Positions 19,301-24,494 of a DNA stretch of 31,402 nt are shown piece after piece. The stretch covers positions 3,710 to 35,111 of IMG/VR virus record IMGVR_UViG_3300030117_002909; one strand, written 5' to 3'. The notes beneath the pieces were generated by a model. It was not told the DNA's origin. It made no database searches and worked only from the letters and a program-made list of their open reading frames with translations. This DNA is from a virus. How positions within the stretch are numbered: position 1 is the first letter of the stretch; each line of letters starts with the position of its first letter. The position numbers and the translations under genes were made by a program.

Positions 19301-19557
19301 GTAGAGGTATGATTGATCCTGTTACTTTATATAAAACAGAAAGAGCTCTAAGACTGTCAGGTCTAGATGTTTCTGAAGTGTGGGGTAGAGCTGAGTATTT
19401 AACTAATGAAGATGGTACTCTTAAAAAGACTGGTACTACTATGTTAAGAATATCAGAAGTAGATAGAATGCGTAGAAAAGATTTAGGTGAATTTAATGGT
19501 AAAGAAGACGCAGGTATGGATAAATTAAAAAGATTAATGAAATGTTATAAAAATTAA
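10330..19557 (+). CDS. Giant 3075-aa virion protein, probable crAss-type virion RNA polymerase
   Basis: The N-terminus (about 95-130 and 270-300) has Gly/Ala-rich hydrophobic stretches (e.g. GYIVGQGLGMIPGFVFGGGL) suited to membrane insertion. Long helical regions follow, with an EF-hand-like loop at 1283-1294 (DLDRKGKIETNE). Residues about 1820-2300 carry the motif series of double-psi beta-barrel RNA polymerases of the crAss-like phage type: FGSAAK (K1836), VGQNAG (G1920-Q1921), RQP (2220-2222), then DADFDFDKSF with the acidic triad D2267, D2269 and D2271. In the crAss-like phage phi14:2 gp66 family the metal-binding motif is DFDID. The C-terminal 750 residues are helical and unrecognised. 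It would be packed in the capsid and ejected to transcribe early genes. The polymerase call rests on motif order, not on alignment. Confidence 0.6.
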   Translation: MAINKDILNRNLDRLYGDSRKVQEDQRDLAGTTGSAVWDFLGQAAWGATSAATFDTIDAYDTYLEATDPGAETWEESIAGAAAGDWDQLSGAGKAGYIVGQGLGMIPGFVFGGGLVKAGVAGASGVAKKGMSSAVGKYAIKKGGKEFSEFAGKEGFEAGLKKAGVKLDDKLSRQLVEESYSSYEMVAKTFAANRGVQREIIEESISNKIKGSLSRELGLGDDITAPMAKELLEIVTRNNVQDAEKLLLIYGSRIAESGLMQKATLGLAGEKTGLFLGAMAYDGAIGSVLGAARGIASNVMADRYDVERNELTGQFEYNEMGSNLDFWSAKAGGNILKSMLEEGFYFAPLGITKYFGRGGTTASHLPRAANMLKQSFVAGFTRIGTAGNGMTKKAVRRQLAAIDVLSEGNIAHQTGLTKNTIEKWASKGPRWYMEKGADEGQMKEMLKDIRSTYLAKAPIEWSKEFGADMIASLPRMAVGVVAMNMPGFIMNSAKYGFSKEQAMSALGETAPEIAANVFMGMYFSRKPHSFHKATNSKAFNKFFNTGSTKEYMTPSNMVLGLGNYNYLGFKSHQLRKTIGGLNTFGKDGLEMAKVLQKFGEKNGYNIGSASGRAMKRTLDNTPEFDTIGKEIQNIKDINDKSGGQGTDLDTAFNAKIADMVSNKEITTDEAFLLQEKLHVAKQILNLYALNQTDGLNVSFTKDQALKFVGDLNNIEFGGEVLNRQNLNVALDHWLDKRMIEAAEQPIQIHRSFLEGVMEILNMKESNFQWNRETGEIIMPNIKLEGNAKGLSTLAHILKTGESSNWLKLGEETTKTLDSEQNKKLDDLIKVHEEKMMELTYGENWKAETANYVDENILTSDAWVLPYYHLLQQKQFVNAYEIITRGKDHTLDPTKARVFDEMLDKYILFKNLPEIDEKLLENADLADDIEIVKNLHSVAKMLRPSSVLSNKGQTIKGPELTALANQARELTGSLFGDASALAEFKDYAIKKSMQKLGVDDIATGIDTKVAIVEMQNNPLINLGDKSGEIKLPDLKTITSKLDNLKNDGKISDEDYTKISDFYSKLIDDVEKSNTPIKFDRLVEKNDGDFIASIQQAIGQGELAMTQYLKSDLQAALNKLDSNERSLKNNIEAFRIGLTQMDPEQSKKAEEELVTFLSEVSGGISNLNTTIRQAIEEGDVYTLRALQNVKGNLDSFINALDSKGYDKNSLDSYNQMLVDLHRDIQINRQKIALKDDEVFREVLKRINARTDIPNKDFVDKIVKISVTAFKAKYRFTDKDFDYIFDLDRKGKIETNELNEYANSVFDPLINDPNISAAQRADLIKSKNDLIAQGDSTFDVSTPSGRDNYNQIILKPIKVKMKAEIDLLKNDPDNTMSIPDANEIEFDFHTITSNYFSKTDIKTLQIDLKSNKLYLDNKVQGFSKDRGFTGILNELDLGQNSIYIANSSGIDVNGNVIRNVSGNSLDGISRSLQSGEFEIVDIKDKANFLRGNKPSNLANLPANVRANTQKASYTLMNLNEGTSLIVRTDSQSDLYLRLKTTFRDKAPGDTGGDMNLLFKAILGDSNGNLTKDSHRQLLKRMQEPKTPQDIISGIELIRVMKNNPGALDDVLAPDGTVDLKKLKNYAKRDKMNEPKNGFIPTQDNLDKVRTIYENAESGLYQKVWTEVEEFYNPGRKLKILSIDDEGKIVDADGNPVRNGADTADMVNIFDSITKAKVQIEKMVTDNLLDRKEADRELAALAKVSKSIVDGEAFMSKKAYLAMLSMQGIHEDMVITNSKGEVVGFKSGGIKPTLTHAGVDIATGRIDEFFLKTAFKYDPEIGAMLDKLGLDVLTFGSAAKINGKREGFQQPMKNRNVRTKGIDLENAGDIALTKGKWIDFITNDKNLFSNDSRNDNILTDNIAEVPMSALSLRTVSKEKRPMVGQNAGVHMDYRNGISDWIGLPDKLSNFNAIDDLLHGSIDQSSSLARKVMGHAIESGDPAAINSPMSSVLENNGIIAEPFLRKELERNLIGYALNNGSIAGGKVDDGSFDVMSADFGNLKISVRGEVGDFQTVRYFGEFMPSYYAATSTKWKVASKNEGGIQNVIIQKVDYEIPGAGKVKAINNQGKIVNVTEKRTADGFLVEIDQRKILQIEGMGILSDGTLIDIHTSRVIKKSTVGNKEAYEKAVANEASIYKFKLNPKDKSAAIVDGVSNLNEVGHVIKKWSESGNESVDAAVGMLNVRQPRNMIGDVVISRMAYNADVDGFHTDQMSGNVSKMNHADAIKPQDADFDFDKSFNYVAAPGLFWQQANLNAGAISRTETTYRDVIKTMFDHTNNESEVSQKIIKLFENSNRVYSQRQLEQEVKMAMGQFVKMHQTATYLVNMFKQDSGSLVKWQEGSTQYAVRLVDRVKQINTVDNINDMAIKFIDMYDKLPSQAEADINGIIGNQNRIWYGKEGIGKEPNKGEDGLFELGVIDKNDNFIVSSRRNLSSADLAGAKDAINNRIIRPLNKYLKLNQGMEADESGITRKASLQTYHEAWIGLVSSAFNVNNKFGIDQKYDISGALNLAQEYMANSRNPFDLAMRNLSKQYVTKKKRLNSIDLNSGQVSTLEQITNFLDYGGASGNTLEGLKSLAIKNFVDAEGHVIALKELNRKRAYIDTQIEETQRFVKPGEPSTKLERLNKSKIALDELIAHSEAAVSVVYEPDTQLYPPREIFPNRKKGYDTDKNKYTNNTKKPIVVRDKTGLKIKEVIMPGQSNSKFISPDDKMLQGARKYLSADSREQEGLRILEDAFAGSPVIRTKESGVWEERRLHPSERELVTKYYKRLSAEAIKQTENMPKQTKPEQEQLRLTRESIILDGLFTGVAETDLGFRKALILRMLAPKTADDTFTQIHVGNGRYKYDTVLRENHLARDAMSILSKIASGQIAGDKDFAVTMLKDIENMKLISYAKQGAPEIEAQIYKSRLYTEDTSVPNNPLIKRMNIGEGVIARLQSEDKSLRNAALNLVEYADGSRGMIDPVTLYKTERALRLSGLDVSEVWGRAEYLTNEDGTLKKTGTTMLRISEVDRMRRKDLGEFNGKEDAGMDKLKRLMKCYKN

Positions 19558-19566
19558 GGAGACTGA

Positions 19567-22500
19567 ATGTCAGGTGATGCACATTGTTTGTTAAATCAAA
19601 AACAGTTTGATAGAACTACTAAAGAAACTCTAGGTCCAAAAGAAAAGCTAGACATACATAATAAAATGATAAAATTGTATGAGCATTTTGAAAAAGGCAT
19701 TGGATTTGAGAATATAAAAAAATCAGGTAGAAATAATTACGAAACATTTGAAAAAATATTTCAAAAATCTACACAAAGACTAGAGCTAGACCCTTCTCAG
19801 TTTCCTATAGATTATAAAATGTTTAGAAAATTTGAAGCAGGCTTGCAACATTTTAATGATAGAGTTGCTAAAAAAAGAGGTTGGTTTGCAAAGAACTTTT
19901 TTATAAGTAAAGCTGCACTTAGGGGTATTCCAGAATTAGCTTCATTTGAGCAAGAATTAAGCGCAGAAACATCATTTTTTAGGTCTTATACAAATTCTAC
20001 AGGAAATAAAGTTAATGATATTCTTTCGTTACTTAATGAGTTTAATGCAGATATGGGTAGAGACAATTTATTATCAGTCGCTACTGGAGCATTATCTAAG
20101 TCTAAACTAAAAAAAGTAGGTAAAATAGAACAAGAATATTCTGAAATATTTAAACAATTAGCATTATCTGAACCTGGATCTGCTAATAATAAAGCTCTCC
20201 AAATTAGAATGGACAATAATAGAAAACTTTTTAGGAAGTATTTAGAAACTGATGCTGGTGAATCTTTAAAAATATTTAACAAAGTGTTAGAAGGTGCAGA
20301 TCCTGAAAGTTTTGATGGTTTATCAAATCCTCAAAAAAAGAGATTAAACAAAATACAAAAGACTTACAGTTCAATACGTAAAGAAACTGCTACATCACTT
20401 ATAAGAGGCTTACAAAGAATAAGAAAAATGGCTAAAGATAAGGATTTAAAGTATGGAGATAGTTTAATAGATAGATTATCAGGACTTGTTAAGGCTATAG
20501 AATTTCAACAACATTCAGATACAAGTGGTAAGCTTTTTGAACATAAAATGCTTGCAGATTCTGGCACATTTATAGAGTTAGGATTTAAACTAGATGGTAA
20601 GTATTTAAATGATAAAGGAGAAGTTGCGTTTACGCCTCATTATAAATCTCAGTATTCTTTAGAACTATTAAAAACTATAAGAAAAGTAGAAGATGTAATT
20701 AATGAAGGTAAGATGGATATTGAAGATGTTGTAATGAAAGAGGTTAATGATTGGGATTCAATTGTAAATGTAGCAAAAACACGTAATCCAATTGTTAATG
20801 ATTTATATAGTATAGACCCTTATTTCTTTTTAAGAAAATATACATCTGATGTAGGGTTATTTAATTATAAAACACATATAAAATCAACATTTACTAAAGC
20901 AGTTAGAACTTTAACTGAAGAACATTTAAAAGTTGCTGAAAGATTTGGTGATAAAAATATAGTAGATTCAAGTAAAGATATGCTTGTTTTATTAAACGAT
21001 ATTAGAAACGATATATCATATATGGACCCTACAAAAGATCAAACTATAGACAATCTTTCTAGAATCTTAACTGGTTTTACTTATTTTAGATTAATGGGTG
21101 GAAATGTAAGGTCTGCAGCAAGAAACGCAACTCAAAGATTTTACGAATTTGTTGAATTTGGCATAGCTGGAAGTAGACAATCTAAAAGATTCTATACGAC
21201 ACATGGAGACCAAAAGAAAAATAATGAAAGAGTTATAAGACAATCTAATAAGTTTGGTTTACAATGGGGTGCTGATGTAAGTTTTTTAGATAAACTTTTA
21301 GGTAGGCATAAAACTTTAAACTTATCTGAACAATCTAGAGGTGCTTTAGAAGATGCCCAATTAATGGAAAAAGACCTATTTATAGATAAAAATGGTGAAC
21401 TTACTATAAAGTCTAGTGATGCATACAGTCTTGAAAGTATGACTGCAACTGGAGCTCAAGCAGTAAGTGGTATGGCTCAAAAATTTGGAGCTTTACATAG
21501 AATGGTAGAAGATTGGAATAGAGGAGGTACATTTAAAAAGGCTTTTGCTTTAGCACATGAAAACTTAAGTGGATTAAATAAAGATTTTTTAGCAAGAAAA
21601 ATATTAACTAAAAGTCAACAAGAAACAATTATGAATGCTAAAGGTGAAAATCATGTTATAGGGTATAAAGACCTTCATTTCTTTTATAAAGATAAAACTG
21701 CTAAAAAAATTGAAGATTATGTTGAAAATACTGCTGGACAAGTGGCTTATAACGCTACACAAGATTTACATTTTGAATATGCTAAATGGAATAAAGCTCA
21801 AGCATTAAGAGCTAAAGCTGGGGGTAATACTGCATTAAACTTTATTAAAACAGGTTTAGGACAGTTTTCACACTATAGATTTGAAATGGCTAGAAAAATG
21901 TGGAACTGGGGTGGGGATGCTATTACTGATTTAAAAGCATCTAGAAGTTATGGAGACTTAAGATCAGAACCTGCTCTAAAAGCTATAAGATTCGGTATGT
22001 TACAAGCAATGATTGTAGGAACAACAATAGCTACAAGAACAAACTTTATAAAATTAATGCCTAATGATGTGCAAGAATCTGCAGATGCTTTTTGGACATG
22101 GATGACAGCAAAAAGAGAAACACTTGCTGATGGTGAAGTTTCTAAAGAAACACAAGACAAGTTAAATAGAAAAACTTATGGTCAAGGTGGTGTGTATTTC
22201 TTAGGACCAAACGTAGATATGATGTTATCTATTACTGAATTATTTTTGCATGGGGTTGGCTTGCAAGAAATTGCTAAACAAAGTAATCCTGTTATAAATC
22301 AGATGTTTAACAGATCTACAGAACAAGTATTTCAAAAAACTAAAAATAAAGAAGCTTTAGAAACATACCAAGATTGGCAATGGTTTAATTCGCAACTTGC
22401 TAGAACTATAGCTTATACTGGTCCTGTTTTTTCAAAAAGTGGTCTTTCAGATGCAGCTCTATTAGAACTTGGTCTTTTCCCTAGTAAAGAACAAAGAGAA

Positions 22501-22614
22501 GCATCTAGAAGATTGTATGGAATAAAGAAGAAAAGTAGAAAGAAACTATTTAAAAAATCTCAAACTACTACTGAGAAAATGCAAGTATTAAGAGCACTAG
22601 AGGGCTTAAGGTAG
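19567..22614 (+). CDS. Large 1015-aa virion/ejection protein paired with the giant
   Basis: Starts after TAAGGAGACTGA, 9 nt beyond the giant gene, and is the last gene of the late operon. It is mostly helical and basic. A region near 505-530 (FTYFRLMGGNVRSAARNATQ) resembles the N-x-R/x-SAxxN pattern seen near the C-terminus of very large phage polyvalent or ejected proteins. Around 795-835 there are amphipathic to hydrophobic helices (GMLQAMIVGTTIATRT), and the C-terminus is strongly basic (KKKSRKKLFKKSQ). It could be a separated C-terminal part of a longer ancestral ejected polyprotein that also held the polymerase. No catalytic motif is visible. Confidence 0.5.
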   Translation: MSGDAHCLLNQKQFDRTTKETLGPKEKLDIHNKMIKLYEHFEKGIGFENIKKSGRNNYETFEKIFQKSTQRLELDPSQFPIDYKMFRKFEAGLQHFNDRVAKKRGWFAKNFFISKAALRGIPELASFEQELSAETSFFRSYTNSTGNKVNDILSLLNEFNADMGRDNLLSVATGALSKSKLKKVGKIEQEYSEIFKQLALSEPGSANNKALQIRMDNNRKLFRKYLETDAGESLKIFNKVLEGADPESFDGLSNPQKKRLNKIQKTYSSIRKETATSLIRGLQRIRKMAKDKDLKYGDSLIDRLSGLVKAIEFQQHSDTSGKLFEHKMLADSGTFIELGFKLDGKYLNDKGEVAFTPHYKSQYSLELLKTIRKVEDVINEGKMDIEDVVMKEVNDWDSIVNVAKTRNPIVNDLYSIDPYFFLRKYTSDVGLFNYKTHIKSTFTKAVRTLTEEHLKVAERFGDKNIVDSSKDMLVLLNDIRNDISYMDPTKDQTIDNLSRILTGFTYFRLMGGNVRSAARNATQRFYEFVEFGIAGSRQSKRFYTTHGDQKKNNERVIRQSNKFGLQWGADVSFLDKLLGRHKTLNLSEQSRGALEDAQLMEKDLFIDKNGELTIKSSDAYSLESMTATGAQAVSGMAQKFGALHRMVEDWNRGGTFKKAFALAHENLSGLNKDFLARKILTKSQQETIMNAKGENHVIGYKDLHFFYKDKTAKKIEDYVENTAGQVAYNATQDLHFEYAKWNKAQALRAKAGGNTALNFIKTGLGQFSHYRFEMARKMWNWGGDAITDLKASRSYGDLRSEPALKAIRFGMLQAMIVGTTIATRTNFIKLMPNDVQESADAFWTWMTAKRETLADGEVSKETQDKLNRKTYGQGGVYFLGPNVDMMLSITELFLHGVGLQEIAKQSNPVINQMFNRSTEQVFQKTKNKEALETYQDWQWFNSQLARTIAYTGPVFSKSGLSDAALLELGLFPSKEQREASRRLYGIKKKSRKKLFKKSQTTTEKMQVLRALEGLR

Positions 22615-22624
22615 ACTCAAGCCC
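22602..22624. terminator. Hairpin at the convergent operon junction
   Basis: GGGCTT (22602-22607) pairs with AAGCCC (22619-22624) around an 11-nt loop that contains the stop codon of the 1015-aa gene. It sits between the ends of the convergent arms (the + arm ends at 22614 and the - arm at 22637), where a bidirectional terminator is expected. There is no U-tract on either side, so it would be weak or factor-dependent. Confidence 0.35.
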
Positions 22625-22636
22625 ATAGTGTGTCCA

Positions 22637-22759
22637 TTATTTAAGGTTTAAGTACTTCATTAATTTGTCTAATTTCCACTCTATAGAAGAAATCCGTTTA
22701 TACAACGAAGTATTATCTTGCCCCTTTCTTTTTTTTGGAGTCATTAACCGTACTCTCAT
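22637..22759 (-). CDS. 40-aa basic small protein
   Basis: A short ORF whose ATG overlaps the stop of the resolvase gene (TAATG) and is preceded by AGAAGGAGATTTA, an excellent ribosome site. The product begins MRVRLMTPKKRKGQDNTSLY and ends in an amphipathic helix (SSIEWKLDKLMKYLNL). It is highly basic at the N-terminus and is the last gene of the right arm. Function unknown; coupling with the nuclease suggests a small DNA-associated partner. Confidence 0.55.
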   Translation of the reverse strand: MRVRLMTPKKRKGQDNTSLYKRISSIEWKLDKLMKYLNLK

Positions 22760-23112
22760 TAAATCTCCTTCTGTTTTTCATCTATTAATTCTATAAAGTG
22801 TTCAAACTCTATAGCTACGTACGTTTTTGTTCTATTTCTTTTAAATACAAGTACAGGGTGTCTATTATCACAGTTAGATTCTGCTTGCTCTAAAGACTTC
22901 CACAAGTTTAATCTTTCTTGATTTTTGCATTCAAAACTATATCTAATAGCTCTTTTAGCTGCTGGGGATAATACAATATCCTCACCACTCATTCCCATAA
23001 CTTGGGATTCAATATCATTCGTCTCAAGAGTCTCCGAAAACACAGAGCGAAGGCGATCCCTCACCATGTTCTGCAGTTTCCTTCCCTTGTTTTTTGCGGA
23101 ACGCGCTTTCAT
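22759..23112 (-). CDS. PDDEXK-type phage resolvase/endonuclease
   Basis: A 117-aa protein starting MKARSAKNKGRKLQN, the usual basic opening of small phage Holliday-junction-resolvase-like nucleases. The catalytic pattern is SGEDIVLS (D45) then SFECKNQ (E61-x-K63), i.e. D...ExK of the PD-(D/E)xK fold. It continues with a conserved-looking LWKSLEQAE helix and VLVFKRNR strand. It would cut branched DNA during recombination or before packaging. The ATG is preceded by GGGAGGGG. That start lies inside the end of the upstream ORF (89-nt overlap), but the conserved N-terminus argues for it. Length is normal for the family. Confidence 0.75.
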   Translation of the reverse strand: MKARSAKNKGRKLQNMVRDRLRSVFSETLETNDIESQVMGMSGEDIVLSPAAKRAIRYSFECKNQERLNLWKSLEQAESNCDNRHPVLVFKRNRTKTYVAIEFEHFIELIDEKQKEI

Positions 23113-23332
23113 AAGTCCCCTCCCTTATTTTTTTAAGTGCTTGTTGTTTTTGGTCATATTCACTCATACCATCTAAATGAGTATTATTACCTCTATCATG
23201 AGTTTCATACTCTTCTTTAGTAATATATTCACCATTATCCATCAAATCATAAAACTCATCTGGATGTAGATCTTTATATGTCTCTATCATAGCATTAATC
23301 TGAATCTTTAGTTTCAGAAGTTCTTTTATCAT
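23024..23332 (-). CDS. 102-aa charged protein, unknown function
   Basis: Starts after GGAGAAGTATT. The N-terminus is a Leu/Ile-rich helix (MIKELLKLKIQINAMIETYK), and the middle is acidic and hydrophilic (DEFYDLMDNGEYITKEEYET). The last 30 residues overlap the start of the resolvase gene in another frame and look less constrained (ending SPSLCVFGDS), so selection there is probably on the nuclease. No known motif. The start overlaps the end of the 51-aa zinc-type ORF by 38 nt. Confidence 0.5.
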   Translation of the reverse strand: MIKELLKLKIQINAMIETYKDLHPDEFYDLMDNGEYITKEEYETHDRGNNTHLDGMSEYDQKQQALKKIREGTYESAFRKKQGKETAEHGEGSPSLCVFGDS

Positions 23333-23450
23333 AATACTTCTCCATAATTAAAAGTGCGCATTCCCTGCATACGTAATTATATGCATTTGGAGAAAGCCTA
23401 TACACAGGGACGCACTTAGTTTTACATTTTTTACAGTTAGTTAATTTCAC
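23295..23450 (-). CDS. 51-aa zinc-ribbon-like protein (GTG start)
   Basis: A frame beginning GTG at 23450, inside the last codons of the upstream gene, encodes TNCKKCKTKCVPVYRLSP then YVCRECALLIMEKYY. The four cysteines form CxxC at 6/9 (plus C13) and CxxC at 28/31, a zinc-ribbon layout. The frame fills an otherwise empty stretch between two genes. The ribosome site is poor (TTGGTGGTC), so translation would rely on coupling. Zinc ribbons of this size in phages often bind nucleic acid or host transcription proteins; the function here is not known. Confidence 0.55.
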   Translation of the reverse strand: MKLTNCKKCKTKCVPVYRLSPNAYNYVCRECALLIMEKYYDKRTSETKDSD

Positions 23451-23697
23451 GACCACCAAATGTATTTACTATCATATCATATAGTGGGTGTTGCTGTTCC
23501 TCAACAACAACTTCGGTACCATATTCTGACATAGCGTTTGATGATTCATCTATCCAAATACACTTACCACAATTCCATGGATCTTTTTTGCAATTCTTTT
23601 TATGCTCTTTAGCTATATCTGAATCACAAAACCATTGAGATTTTGGCTTAGGTATTTCTTCTTTACTTTTTATTATTTTTATTTTCCCTTTTTTCAT
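23437..23697 (-). CDS. 86-aa cysteine-containing protein, possible zinc binder
   Basis: I start at ATG 23697, which has AGAGGTG upstream at good spacing; a GTG two codons earlier (23703) overlaps that site and is less likely. The N-terminus is strongly basic (KKGKIKIIKSKEE). The middle has four Cys in WFCDSDIAKEHKKNCKK and WNCGKCIW, able to hold a zinc ion. The C-terminus is acidic, ending FGGREIN. It overlaps the upstream 72-aa gene by 35 nt. Small DNA- or protein-binding role possible; family not recognised. Confidence 0.55.
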   Translation of the reverse strand: MKKGKIKIIKSKEEIPKPKSQWFCDSDIAKEHKKNCKKDPWNCGKCIWIDESSNAMSEYGTEVVVEEQQHPLYDMIVNTFGGREIN

Positions 23698-23881
23698 CTT
23701 CACCTCTCTTAGAGTCTTTTTCTAACCAAGCTTTAAACTTATCTTTAGGGTCACTAAAATCTATAAATTTGCCTAATATAAAGTCTAATTTTCTAAAAGC
23801 TTCAGTTAATTGTTGTTGTTGCATAATGATACCTGTAACGGCTTCTTTTAATTCCATAGCTGTAGGTTTTTTTCTACTCAT
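23663..23881 (-). CDS. 72-aa charged helical protein
   Basis: Joined to the upstream gene by an ATGA overlap. The first half contains a Gln run (IIMQQQQLTEAF) in a likely amphipathic helix, and the C-terminus is very charged (DSKRGEDEKRENKNNKK). No cysteines or catalytic residues. Together with the adjacent 79-aa protein it forms a pair of small coiled-coil proteins that could assemble, as many early phage regulators do. Function unknown. Confidence 0.55.
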   Translation of the reverse strand: MSRKKPTAMELKEAVTGIIMQQQQLTEAFRKLDFILGKFIDFSDPKDKFKAWLEKDSKRGEDEKRENKNNKK

Positions 23882-24117
23882 TTTAAACCCATCCTGTCTG
23901 CCATTCTATTGACCATTTTTACAAACTCATCATTAATTTCACTTTGCCCTTTATGTAAGTCTGAACCTAATTGTGCAGCTTCAGTTATTTTGCTTACCTG
24001 TTCTTGAAGATTATCCATTCTGTTATGAATGTTTTTAATACTTTCATTTACAGTATCTATTAAATCCAATACCATATCCATTGGATCTTGTTTAACTTCT
24101 TCTTTTTTCTTAGCCAT
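23878..24117 (-). CDS. 79-aa coiled-coil protein
   Basis: Starts after CAAGGAGGCTGTA, 18 nt beyond a stable intergenic stem. Residues about 14-55 show heptad-like hydrophobic spacing (MVLDLIDTVNESIKNIHNRM, LQEQVSKITEAA), predicting a parallel coiled coil, and the N-terminus is Lys/Glu-rich. It opens a block of five or six small overlapping genes ending in the resolvase. Function unknown; dimeric regulator or scaffold is possible. Confidence 0.6.
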   Translation of the reverse strand: MAKKKEEVKQDPMDMVLDLIDTVNESIKNIHNRMDNLQEQVSKITEAAQLGSDLHKGQSEINDEFVKMVNRMADRMGLK

Positions 24118-24135
24118 TACAGCCTCCTTGTTTAA

Positions 24136-24199
24136 TTAAGGTGCGATGACACTTGGTAGTCTACCTTTGCGAAGTCCTCGACTACACACCGCACCTTAA
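24136..24199 (-). promoter_or_regulatory. Closed-stem leader element C (before the 79-aa gene)
   Basis: On the - strand TTAAGGTGCG pairs perfectly over 10 bp with CGCACCTTAA, and inside it GTAGTC pairs with GACTAC (6 bp) around a loop that can itself form ACTT/AAGGT. The stem begins a few bases after the stop of the winged-helix gene and ends 18 nt before the next ATG. No U-tract follows, so it is not a classic terminator. Confidence 0.6.
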
Positions 24200-24202
24200 A
24201 TG

Positions 24203-24487
24203 TTACGATAACTTCCAAGTATGTACTTGTTTTCCGTACTTACCTAGTTTAGTTACATTAGTTTTAGTTAATTTACCAGCATTAGTTAAGTCTGTAATAG
24301 CCCTTCTAATACTTGTTATAGGCCAATTAACCTCTTGATCATGTGCAAAATCTTCAATATCAAATGGTGTAAGACCTTCATTAGGATATGCTTCAAATAT
24401 AGCTAGAATCATATTCTCTTGGTTTGTTGCAGTATTTCTACTACTTTGCAGAGTTTCCCCTGTTTCATCATTAGTATTATAGTACAT
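24203..24487 (-). CDS. Winged-helix DNA-binding protein, 94 aa
   Basis: The N-terminal 22 residues are polar. Residues about 24-93 match a winged helix-turn-helix: helix (ENMILAIFEAYP), helix (PFDIEDFAHD), recognition helix (ITSIRRAITDLTNAGKL) and wing strands (KTNVTKL...GKQVHTWKL). Such proteins bind duplex DNA as transcription factors or replication-initiation accessories. The gene follows the primase-helicase by 7 nt with AGGAG upstream of the ATG. It may regulate early genes or help load the helicase; the target is unknown. Confidence 0.7.
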   Translation of the reverse strand: MYYNTNDETGETLQSSRNTATNQENMILAIFEAYPNEGLTPFDIEDFAHDQEVNWPITSIRRAITDLTNAGKLTKTNVTKLGKYGKQVHTWKLS

Positions 24488-24494
24488 AGTTCTC

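Noticed and set aside
10330-19557. N4/T7-type single-subunit RNA polymerase in the giant protein
   Set aside because: I could not find the T7-family motifs A, B and C; the DFDFDK, SAxK and RxP pattern points to the double-psi beta-barrel type instead.
24136-24199. Possible tRNA or tmRNA-like gene, because of a long acceptor-like stem
   Set aside because: There is no T-loop GTTCRA, no proper D or anticodon arm and no CCA-compatible end; it fits the leader-stem pattern instead.
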